This document shows, piece by piece, positions 1-5,853 of a stretch of 9,325 bases of DNA. The notes beneath the pieces were generated by a model, which made no database searches, was not told where the DNA came from, and saw only the letters and a program-made list of their open reading frames with translations. The translations under genes and the position numbers were made by a program. The stretch covers positions 1-9,325 of the forward strand of contig JAUWRC010000051.1 in the NCBI GenBank assembly GCA_030610745.1, given 5' to 3'. Positions within the stretch are counted from its first letter, which is position 1. The number at the start of each line of letters is the position of its first letter. This DNA comes from Clostridia bacterium (GTDB lineage: Bacteria; Aerophobota; Aerophobia; Aerophobales; AE-B3A).

Positions 1-552
1 TGTATTGAAGCAGCAGGTGGTATAAAAAATGTAACCTCAACTGAATGGGATGAGAAATGGTTTTCTGAAAAGGGCTATGTAAGTAATGACCTGGCGGCTA
101 TGTATTCTCCCAATTTTTTTGAAAAATTTGCTATACCCGCAGATGATAAAATATATAATAAATATGGAGGCGGATTGCTTCACAATTGTGGCCCTCATCC
201 AGCTATTGAGCATTATTTAAGAAAAACTCCTAAAATATATGGCCTTACATGTACTGCTTGGGACTTAGATAAGAAAACTTTAGAGAAAATAAAAGTCTTA
301 TTTGACCACAAAGCTATTCTCTATGTGGAGCTGCGAATAACTGAATCAATTGAGAGAACAGTGGAAGAGTATAAGCGAGTTGTAGATGCTTTAGTACCCA
401 ATGTAGTAGCAATACCATGGATGTGGATAGGGCCAAGCACATCACTTTATCCTCTCCCTTCTTATATGGATGTTTGCAGGGATACACCGATACTATACAA
501 TGAACTTCTGAAAATAACAAAAAAATACGCAGATAAGATAAAAAAAGGTTAA
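1..552 (+). CDS. URO-D superfamily protein, 3' part (5' end outside window)
   Basis: The frame is open from base 1 to the TAA at 550-552, so the visible 183 codons are the C-terminal part of a longer gene; the ATG at 100 is internal, because the preceding 33 codons fit the family (the stretch around YSPNFFEKFAIP resembles the URO-D segment before the central metal-site strand). The motif LLHNCG, with His at 181-183 and Cys at 187-189, matches the HxCG motif that carries two zinc ligands in MtaA/CmuA-type methyltransferases. The usual third Cys, in a late Gly-Cys-Asp turn, is not seen; that region reads IPWMWIGPS. The protein ends in a Lys-rich helix. A complete URO-D-like gene starts 15 nt downstream on the same strand, so the two are probably cotranscribed. 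A piece of a close relative of this gene lies at 1654-1779. Substrate unknown; HemE itself is unlikely because its substrate-binding motifs are absent from the visible part. Confidence 0.85.
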   Translation, partial: CIEAAGGIKNVTSTEWDEKWFSEKGYVSNDLAAMYSPNFFEKFAIPADDKIYNKYGGGLLHNCGPHPAIEHYLRKTPKIYGLTCTAWDLDKKTLEKIKVLFDHKAILYVELRITESIERTVEEYKRVVDALVPNVVAIPWMWIGPSTSLYPLPSYMDVCRDTPILYNELLKITKKYADKIKKG

Positions 553-567
553 AGAGGAATAAACACT

Positions 568-1569
568 ATGCACAGTAGCTATGAAATTGTCAGGCGAGCC
601 ATAGAATTTGATGGACCGGAGCGAGTACCCTATAATTTTGATGAAAACCGAACTCCGGTTATTGAGACAAAATACGGAGATGATTTTATCTGGGTCTTTG
701 TAGACCCGGCCCCCTGTTTTGTGCCTTGTGTTTCTGGGGAAAATGAGCTGGGAGTTGTCAGTAAGACCCTGGATGAAAAAGTAATGGGCATACCTAAACA
801 GCATCCCCTTGATGACTGGGGAAAGCTAAAGGATTATAAGCTTCCTGATTATACCTTACCCCAAAGGTATAAAAATATGGAAAAGCGAATTGCAGAGAAC
901 CCTCATAAATACGTACTGGGTATGTTCCCCCATTTTCTATTTCAAGTGCTTATAGGGCTATTGGGTTTTGAGCAATTCACAATTTCCGTTCTCGCTGAGC
1001 GAAAAAACTTAGAGAGACTGCTAGACATGCTGACCGAAAGCTGTATCAAGGTTGTCCACTGCATGGCAGCCAGGGGAGTACACGGTATTATCGCCATAGA
1101 TGATATGGGGTTCCAGGACCGCCTCATGATCAGTCCAAAGCACTGGAGAGAGCTTATCAAGCCTAGGTACGCTAGAGTTATTCAGGTGGCCCACGAGAGA
1201 GGGGTTCATATCTTTTCTCATATCTGTGGGTTTATCCTGGATATTATTGAGGATTTGGTTGAAGTGGGACTAGATGTACTCCAGATTGACCAGCAGGATA
1301 ACATGGGGATTGATGAGCTTGCCAGAAGATACGGGGGAAGAATTTGTTTTTTCTGCCCCGTTGACATCCAAACTACCCTCAGTAAGCCGAATTTGCCGGC
1401 CATCAAAAAAAAAGCCAAACACTTACTGCGGGCCTTTGGGAAGGATAATGGGGGATTTATGGCCAAAACCTATCCCCAGCCTGAAGCTATTGGCATCCCA
1501 GAAAAAAACACCGCATATATGTGTGAGGTGTTTAAAAAGTATGGGAAGTATCCATTGGATATTGATTAA
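568..1569 (+). CDS. URO-D superfamily protein with HxCG metal motif
   Basis: A complete 333-residue protein, the usual length for the superfamily (about 330-380). The start is supported by an AGAGGA sequence 9 nt before the ATG and by the N-terminal family signature, a short helix followed by DGPERVP (residues 15-21). An acidic strand IAIDDMGFQD (175-184) and SHICG (217-221, His218 and Cys220) follow in the order seen in MtaA/CmuA-type zinc methyltransferases. The third Cys of that zinc site is missing: the equivalent late turn reads AKTYPQPE (299-306) before the conserved IPEKNTAYM helix. The fold is a TIM barrel and the protein should be cytosolic. It follows the partial URO-D gene by 15 nt. 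Its reaction is unknown. It could be a methyltransferase with altered zinc coordination or an enzyme with a new activity on the same barrel; it lacks HemE hallmarks such as the RQAGR motif. Confidence 0.9.
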   Translation: MHSSYEIVRRAIEFDGPERVPYNFDENRTPVIETKYGDDFIWVFVDPAPCFVPCVSGENELGVVSKTLDEKVMGIPKQHPLDDWGKLKDYKLPDYTLPQRYKNMEKRIAENPHKYVLGMFPHFLFQVLIGLLGFEQFTISVLAERKNLERLLDMLTESCIKVVHCMAARGVHGIIAIDDMGFQDRLMISPKHWRELIKPRYARVIQVAHERGVHIFSHICGFILDIIEDLVEVGLDVLQIDQQDNMGIDELARRYGGRICFFCPVDIQTTLSKPNLPAIKKKAKHLLRAFGKDNGGFMAKTYPQPEAIGIPEKNTAYMCEVFKKYGKYPLDID

Positions 1570-1576
1570 CACACGA

Positions 1577-1658
1577 CCTCTATTCAGAGGGATCTCTTAT
1601 TATCATACTGTCACCAAGAACCTTCAACTATAAGTTTGTTTTTCTTCCAACCTTTTCT
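1577..1658 (-). pseudogene. Remnant of PfkB kinase C-terminal end
   Basis: This stretch aligns without gaps to 5883-5964, the last part of the intact kinase gene in this window, at about 85% identity by eye (about 12 differences in the first 80 bases). Read on the minus strand it gives RKGWKKNKLIVEGSW, then a stop where the intact protein has its second Trp of WWQYDNKR (Trp384 TGG to TGA), and a second stop where Trp393 should be. The rest of that kinase copy is absent. The left end of the similarity is near base 1577, just past the stop of the upstream plus-strand gene, and the right end runs directly into a URO-D remnant at about 1657. The divergence shows this is an old paralogous copy, not a recent duplication. 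Confidence 0.85.
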
Positions 1659-1779
1659 CTATATAGAACTGCGGATAACAGAATCAATCAAGAGAACAGT
1701 AAAAGAATATAAACGAGTCGTAGGGGCTTTTGAACCCATCAACACTCTGAGTCTGTGGTGGAGTGACCGCTGGATTTAA
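1654..1779 (+). pseudogene. Remnant of a URO-D-like gene (paralogue of the gene at 1-552)
   Basis: Bases 1657-1737 match 318-398 of the partial URO-D gene at about 80% identity by eye, in the same frame, giving LYIELRITESIKRTVKEY and then KRVVGAFEP against LYVELRITESIERTVEEY and KRVVDALVP. After the shared Pro only a loose resemblance remains (SLWW against IPWMW) and the frame closes at TAA 1777-1779, about 45 codons short of the intact gene. There is no start region. It is an internal gene fragment with no expected function. Most differences are synonymous or conservative, so the source gene was under selection until it was broken. Confidence 0.85.
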
Positions 1780-2081
1780 ATATAATTTATTCCCAGGATA
1801 TTACAAAAATCCTTTAACTGCTGGCCATAATCTCCATAGATTAATATATAGTGTTGGGCTAAAACTTTGTCAGCAAATTGTTCTACCGGACAATCCAAAA
1901 TTACTTCCAGTCCAGGAAATTGAGGAGCTGGAGGCCTCCAGCCGAGTTCCTCCCACTTTCTAGGCTTTTCTGCTTTTCCAGTAACAACATGCAAAAAATA
2001 AGCATCTCCCCGATAGCCTAATCTGGCCAAAGTGAGGGGTCCTGTCTTTACCCTCGAGGTATTCAGGGAATAAAAACCCAT
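1776..2081 (-). pseudogene. Remnant of fucose-isomerase-like gene, C-terminal domain
   Basis: This is a 101-codon open stretch on the minus strand with no internal stop. From about residue 13 it reads like the C-terminal domain of the L-fucose/L-arabinose isomerase superfamily: a GPLTLARL strand, then EELGWRPPAPQFPGLEV, then AQHYILIYGDYGQQLKDFCNILGI, which corresponds to the conserved H-x-x-x-x-YGD segment and final helix. The N-terminal and central domains, which carry most of the active site, are missing. An in-frame stop lies two codons upstream of the Met at 2081, and the first 10-12 residues look like antisense of the neighbouring glycosidase remnant, so the true gene piece probably ends near 2055. 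No ribosome binding site was found. It is called a remnant because only about a quarter of the family's usual length is present; translation as an isolated domain is unlikely but not excluded, since the frame is intact. Confidence 0.75.
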
Positions 2082-2294
2082 GGATTACCTGAACCTTTAA
2101 TCTCTTACACACTTAGAGATAAAGTTGCCCCTACTGAAATTGAACTCAAAGCCTATGAAAGCGGCAAGAGGGAAATGTTGTTGCAGCTGATACTCATGGA
2201 TCCATGGACTAAATCGGAAGAACAAGCTAAGGATTTGTTGGAGGATATCCTGACGCTACCATACCATGAAGAAATGCGCAAGCACTATAAGTAA
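2058..2294 (+). pseudogene. Remnant of family 4 glycoside hydrolase, C-terminal end
   Basis: The plus frame ending at TAA 2292-2294 reads GLPEPLISYTLRDKVAPTEI followed by helices containing KREMLLQLILMDPWTKSEEQ and LPYHEEMRKHYK. This is the typical C-terminal helical end of GH4 enzymes (NAD- and Mn-dependent alpha-glucosidases/galactosidases of the MelA/LplD type), in which a conserved hydrophobic-MDPWT segment precedes the last two helices. The catalytic Rossmann part is absent: upstream of about 2058 the sequence switches to the oppositely oriented isomerase remnant. Only one base separates its stop codon from the stop of the convergent URO-D-like gene at 2296. No frameshift or stop was seen in the visible 70 codons, so the loss was by deletion. 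Confidence 0.75.
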
Positions 2295-2295
2295 T

Positions 2296-3417
2296 TTATA
2301 CTTTGGTATGTGAAAGTAGCTCCTTAGCCTCTTTTTCCGAGGAACAGCTAGTAAAAATCAACAGCCCTTCTGGCTTAAGATTCTCCAGGACAAAATCAAC
2401 CTCATCAGGCTGACAGAAAACCTGAACGGCTTTTTTCTTAGCCTGAATTTTTTGATATATGGGTATCCATCTGGCTGCACCTTCTTTCACCATACCTGCA
2501 CCGGGAACCCACTGGACAGCATTAAGGCGAGGAATTTCCAAGAGCATGTCCAGGTGCTTCAGGGCATCCGGGCCATCTAAGTGATAGATAGAGTAATCTA
2601 AATAATTAATTTCATTCACCAGTTCCTCCAGGAAAAACTCCTGGTACATTGAGGTAGAAATAAGACAAGTAAAGTCATTTTGGACTGGGTATCCCTTTCC
2701 TGGGAACCAAAGATTTACCCAGCTAGAAGTGCCTTCCTGCTTGCCTGCTATAATCTGGTAACTTTCCTCATAAACTTTGTGTATCGCTTTCCAAAGGAGT
2801 TTCATCGCTTTTTTGACTCCTTCTGGATTGTCAATTAAGTCCAGGCACACCTGGTTAGGACTTCCTCTTAAAACCGCTAATGAATCCATACCCTCGTGAA
2901 TATCAGTTAAACCGACAAGGTAATTTCCTTGTGACCTTTCTAAAGCACAGCGTATAAACTCCTTGGTTTTTTGCCAATAGAAGTTTTTATCTTTGATTTG
3001 AATTACAGATAAATCGGAATAATCTGTAAGTATAGGATTATTCCATTTTGCCCAGGAGACAGGCGGCGGCTCTTCCTCATTTGCTCCCCAGTGAAAAGTG
3101 GGTAAGAAAACAGGGGAAAACTCTATATCCGCACCCATATAAGCGGAGAAGACATCAGTGCCAAAATTTGGCCAGTAGCAGGGAAAAGCTACACCACCAA
3201 AAAAAGTGGCCTGGAAAATTTTTTCAGCACATCCAATAACTTTTTCTTTGTTGAATCTCTCCTCCCTTCTTATCTTTATTGTATTTCCGGATAGTATTTC
3301 TCTGGACTGGGGATCATTCCGTGGAGCAACTACCCAGATAGGTACCTTATCCAGAACCTGGCAATTCCACCAGGCTTTGTAATATTTTTTTATTTTCTCC
3401 CAATTCTCAAGCAGCAT
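2296..3417 (-). CDS. URO-D superfamily protein, divergent HxDG type
   Basis: A complete 373-residue protein. The start is supported by AAGGGGAGA 4 nt before the ATG. The N-terminus (NWEKI, then WWNCQVLDKVPIWVVAPR, residues 16-33) is the form found in a divergent branch of the superfamily often annotated only as URO-D-like, unlike the GEKPDRVP type of its two neighbours. The central metal-site motif reads YHLDGP (His279, Asp281), so Asp stands where MtaA-type enzymes have Cys, while a late Cys (TSCSSEKEA, Cys358) is present where the third zinc ligand is expected. Another Cys lies at 335. It is the last gene of the minus-strand tract, 166 nt after the previous gene, and may have its own promoter. 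The reaction is unknown. The intact reading frame and strong ribosome site argue that it is functional despite the adjoining gene relics. Confidence 0.85.
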   Translation of the reverse strand: MLLENWEKIKKYYKAWWNCQVLDKVPIWVVAPRNDPQSREILSGNTIKIRREERFNKEKVIGCAEKIFQATFFGGVAFPCYWPNFGTDVFSAYMGADIEFSPVFLPTFHWGANEEEPPPVSWAKWNNPILTDYSDLSVIQIKDKNFYWQKTKEFIRCALERSQGNYLVGLTDIHEGMDSLAVLRGSPNQVCLDLIDNPEGVKKAMKLLWKAIHKVYEESYQIIAGKQEGTSSWVNLWFPGKGYPVQNDFTCLISTSMYQEFFLEELVNEINYLDYSIYHLDGPDALKHLDMLLEIPRLNAVQWVPGAGMVKEGAARWIPIYQKIQAKKKAVQVFCQPDEVDFVLENLKPEGLLIFTSCSSEKEAKELLSHTKV

Positions 3418-3466
3418 ATTCTCTCCCCTTTAAAAAACATAAAGTATATTCTGACAGTACCTACTT

Positions 3467-3494
3467 TGTATAATAATTTCCCAAAAGCTGTTAA
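3467..3494 (-). promoter_or_regulatory. Possible internal promoter before the last URO-D-like gene
   Basis: On the minus strand, TTAACA (3494-3489) and TATACA (3472-3467) are separated by 16 nt, in the only large gap (166 nt) of the tract and about 50 nt before the ATG at 3417. Each hexamer is near the sigma-70 consensus. Downstream, AAAGTA and TACTTT (plus-strand 3441-3446 and 3462-3467) form a short spaced inverted repeat. In AT-rich DNA such matches arise by chance, so support is moderate; the gap size and position are the main arguments. Confidence 0.35.
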
Positions 3495-3583
3495 ATAATT
3501 CCATAATGATGAACGCTTTCGTACATGGTTATGATGTTCTCCACTGGATAGGATTAAGTACATCTATGCCTAACTTTATCATT

Positions 3584-4711
3584 TCAGTATTTTCCAAATT
3601 TTTTGGCTGTCTCGATCATAGCATAAATATTATTCTCAGGCGTTTCTTTGCCCACTTGATCGCCTGTGCCCAGAATCAATCTCGGTTGACCCTCCCAGAC
3701 CTCCAGAATTTCTATAGTCTCTTTTTTAACATCACCAGGAGTTCCACGAATCAAGGTTTCTACAGTGTGAACATTTCCACTGAAGGTTACTCGTCCGGCT
3801 AGCTTTTTTTTGACTTTTCTCAAGTTTGTAACATCGCCTCCGGGCGGGCGTTCAAAAGGACAGACACAATCGATTCCCAGTTGAGCAAAATCCTCTACGA
3901 CTTCCATGCAATTCCCATGAAAATGAAGATGTACAAGGCCGTTCATTTGATGAGCTGCATTCACTACAGCTTCTATGACAGGTTTATCCCACTTTCTCCA
4001 CATCCTGGGACTGACTAAGGAGAGAGTAGACCAGATGCAGGGGATGTTAACTGATTCGGCGGTTGTTTTGCTGAATATTGCCTGAGTAAATTCGGTTATC
4101 CAATGAATGTATCTTTTCTGAAGCTCAAAAAGATAACGCTCATGATCGACTATATCCAGAATTGTCTGTTCCAGTCCCCCTTCTCGCTCCCACCCGATAA
4201 AATCAATAAAAGTAAAACCAGTAAGAACTTCTAGGAGATAATCATCTCCTACTTTGTCCAATGCCTCTTGCACTGCAGGCCAGTCATACTCATTTGCTTC
4301 TCTTAAGATAAACTTTTCATAAAAAGGCCAGTCATTTTGGAAATTCTTGATAAACCTCTCCGTCTTCCAGGAAGGCTCTTTTTTATCGTAAAGAGTGCAG
4401 GCTGTAAGTTCTCCTTTGGGAGTATGGATTATTCCTTTGTCCTCGTAGCGACCCTCTCCAACTCTTCGAAGCTGATGATTGATAGGGAAAAGGTCGTATT
4501 TCGGCTCTGGCTGAACTATTCCCCACCCCTCACAATTATAATGCTTGAATGTCTTCTGCAGAGCCTGCCAGTGAGGGATTTCTCTTTCCAGTTGAATCAT
4601 ATCCACCCCGAGAACTTTTGCTGGAATATAATACCAGAATTCTGGAGCAACAGGAACTCTATCAGGTTTTTCTCCTTTGTAAGCAGTTAACATTCTCTTT
4701 TTTGGCGTCAT
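3584..4711 (-). CDS. URO-D superfamily protein with HxHG motif
   Basis: A complete 375-residue protein. The N-terminus has the classic family form, a helix then GEKPDRVPV (13-21). The central motif reads HLHFHGNC (261-268): His263-Phe-His265-Gly, so the Cys of the HxCG zinc motif is replaced by His, with Cys268 three residues later. The late turn reads GTGDQVGKETPENNI (348-362), with Thr349 where MtaA-type enzymes have the third zinc Cys, followed by the conserved TPENNIYAM helix. The GAGG of a ribosome site lies only 3 nt before the ATG at 4711, which is tight; Met7 is an alternative start that still keeps the GEKPDRVP motif, but the longer N-terminus matches relatives better. It stops with TGA. 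It lies 57 nt after the preceding URO-D-like gene and is likely in the same transcript. Function unknown; the changed ligands suggest another metal or another reaction. Confidence 0.9.
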   Translation of the reverse strand: MTPKKRMLTAYKGEKPDRVPVAPEFWYYIPAKVLGVDMIQLEREIPHWQALQKTFKHYNCEGWGIVQPEPKYDLFPINHQLRRVGEGRYEDKGIIHTPKGELTACTLYDKKEPSWKTERFIKNFQNDWPFYEKFILREANEYDWPAVQEALDKVGDDYLLEVLTGFTFIDFIGWEREGGLEQTILDIVDHERYLFELQKRYIHWITEFTQAIFSKTTAESVNIPCIWSTLSLVSPRMWRKWDKPVIEAVVNAAHQMNGLVHLHFHGNCMEVVEDFAQLGIDCVCPFERPPGGDVTNLRKVKKKLAGRVTFSGNVHTVETLIRGTPGDVKKETIEILEVWEGQPRLILGTGDQVGKETPENNIYAMIETAKKFGKY

Positions 4712-4768
4712 ATTCCTCGTACCCTTTTAGAATTAGCCTGGATTTCTTAATAACAGACACCTTATCCT

Positions 4769-5788
4769 TTATTTATATTGGCCATACTTGAGGATCGCTT
4801 CCACCATGCGTTTTACATTCTCCACTTTTACATAACCAGGGATGGAATTACCACTGGCGATGATATAACCTCCTCCCGGGGCAAGAGCTTCTATTTTTCT
4901 TCTTACTTCTTCTTCAACTTCATCTGGCTTAGCATTACTCAACAAATTAAGATCAATATTACCCACAACACATACTTTTTTCCCATAATCTCTTTTTACC
5001 TGGATAATATCCATGCAATTTGGATCAATGGGATGCAGACCATTCATCCCTAAAGTTAATAAATCATCCATTATAGGGATTAAATTGCCATCGCTGTGAA
5101 ATATCCAGGGAATGGTTATTTTCTCAGCTACCTGTTTTACCCGAGGCAAGATAAGATCTCGGAAGGTTTGAGGAGAAAAGAAAGGCCCTGTATCAAAAGC
5201 AAGGTCATCAGCTGCGCAGAAAAAATCAAAACCAATATTTATAAGTTTCTCTATAATTGTACAATTCCACTCAACATACTTATCCAACACTCTTTTTATA
5301 AGGTCGGGATTATCATACAGGGCATAGGAAAACCCCTTTACTCCCATACTGCGCATACTGCAATCTATGCCTAAATTTACCATAGCACAGGCTGGGAATT
5401 CCTCTTTCTCCTTGATAAACTTCTCTGCCGAGTTATATATTTGCTTATCTTCGGGGCCAGAAAGCTTAACAAGTTCTCTTCGGCCGTCACTCAAAGTAAG
5501 AACACATGGCATGTGGTCCATAATTTTTAAATCATCCTCATTTTTAATTATCCCTTCTGTCTGATATTGAATTCCGTTTTTTCCTTCTTGCCGCTGGACA
5601 AAGGGGTCAGGATAACCCCACCATACAATGTGGTCTCGATGCATGCAGCGAGAAATTTCCTTCTCTGTAAAAGTCTCTTTACCCAAGATCTCCTTTACCA
5701 CTTGAGGGGAAATGTCAATTTCAAAGTATGGAACCCGATCTGGAATTTCTCCCCTCAAAACCTTTATTATTCTGGTTTGAGCCTTCAT
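4769..5788 (-). CDS. URO-D superfamily protein with HxDG (HSDGN) motif
   Basis: A complete 339-residue protein starting MKAQTRIIKVLRGEIPDRVP, the standard N-terminal family signature, which fixes the start. The central motif is FHSDGN (His231, Asp233), with Asp in place of the zinc-binding Cys; the late turn reads ASGNSIPGYVKVEN (311-324), with Asn314 where the third zinc Cys is expected. An AADDLAF strand lies upstream of the motif, as in relatives. So none of the Cys ligands of MtaA/CmuA is kept, and a cobalamin-linked methyltransferase role is less likely for this member. The nearest good ribosome site (AAGGAGGT) is 38 nt from the ATG, with a 9-bp hairpin between the two, described separately. 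It follows the sugar kinase by 65 nt and is the first of three URO-D-like genes in the tract. The HSDGN subtype recurs beside sugar genes in other bacteria as I recall, but its reaction is not known to me. Confidence 0.9.
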   Translation of the reverse strand: MKAQTRIIKVLRGEIPDRVPYFEIDISPQVVKEILGKETFTEKEISRCMHRDHIVWWGYPDPFVQRQEGKNGIQYQTEGIIKNEDDLKIMDHMPCVLTLSDGRRELVKLSGPEDKQIYNSAEKFIKEKEEFPACAMVNLGIDCSMRSMGVKGFSYALYDNPDLIKRVLDKYVEWNCTIIEKLINIGFDFFCAADDLAFDTGPFFSPQTFRDLILPRVKQVAEKITIPWIFHSDGNLIPIMDDLLTLGMNGLHPIDPNCMDIIQVKRDYGKKVCVVGNIDLNLLSNAKPDEVEEEVRRKIEALAPGGGYIIASGNSIPGYVKVENVKRMVEAILKYGQYK

Positions 5789-5832
5789 GCGTTTGTTAAA
5801 GGGTCTAAAAACAAAGACCCTTTTTACCTCCT
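5786..5832 (-). promoter_or_regulatory. Ribosome binding site separated from its start codon by a hairpin
   Basis: On the minus strand a strong AGGAGGT (5832-5826) is followed 3 nt later by AAAGGGTCT (5823-5815), an 8-nt loop, and AGACCCTTT (5806-5798), a perfect 9-bp stem, and then 9 nt to the ATG at 5788. In linear mRNA the GGAGG is 38 nt from the start, too far to work; with the hairpin folded the effective gap is 12 nt. No closer ribosome site exists. A second reading is a 9-codon leader starting at TTG (5814), 12 nt after the GGAGG, whose TGA overlaps the ATG as ATGA. On the minus strand no T-run follows the stem, so it is not an ordinary terminator. Confidence 0.55.
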
Positions 5833-5853
5833 TTCCCCCTAGAGTCTCTTCCC

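Noticed and set aside
1577..1601. CCTCT-ATTC-AGAGG just after the URO-D-like gene as a terminator.
   Set aside because: The stem is only 5 bp, no T-run follows, and the sequence is explained by similarity to the kinase gene end.
1577..1658. TGA at two Trp positions of the kinase copy could mean that TGA codes for Trp in this organism.
   Set aside because: The intact genes at 7145-7690 and 3584-4711 end with TGA at family-typical lengths, and Trp is encoded by TGG throughout. The changes fit decay of a pseudogene.
1763..1963. A plus-strand frame of 66 codons in the relic region.
   Set aside because: It lies opposite the fucose-isomerase-like remnant, which explains the open frame; its own translation resembles nothing.
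1570..2294. Insertion sequence or other mobile element as the cause of the mosaic.
   Set aside because: No transposase coding, terminal inverted repeats or target duplications were seen at the seams.
568..5788. The URO-D-like genes as haem-biosynthesis uroporphyrinogen decarboxylase (HemE).
   Set aside because: The N-terminal RQAGR substrate motif is absent, no other haem genes are present, and several divergent copies lie in a sugar operon.
5798..5825. The AAAGGGTCT hairpin as an intrinsic terminator on the plus strand, where a short T-run follows.
   Set aside because: No plus-strand gene ends nearby, most of the T-run belongs to the stem itself, and the position between ribosome site and ATG on the minus strand is a better explanation.
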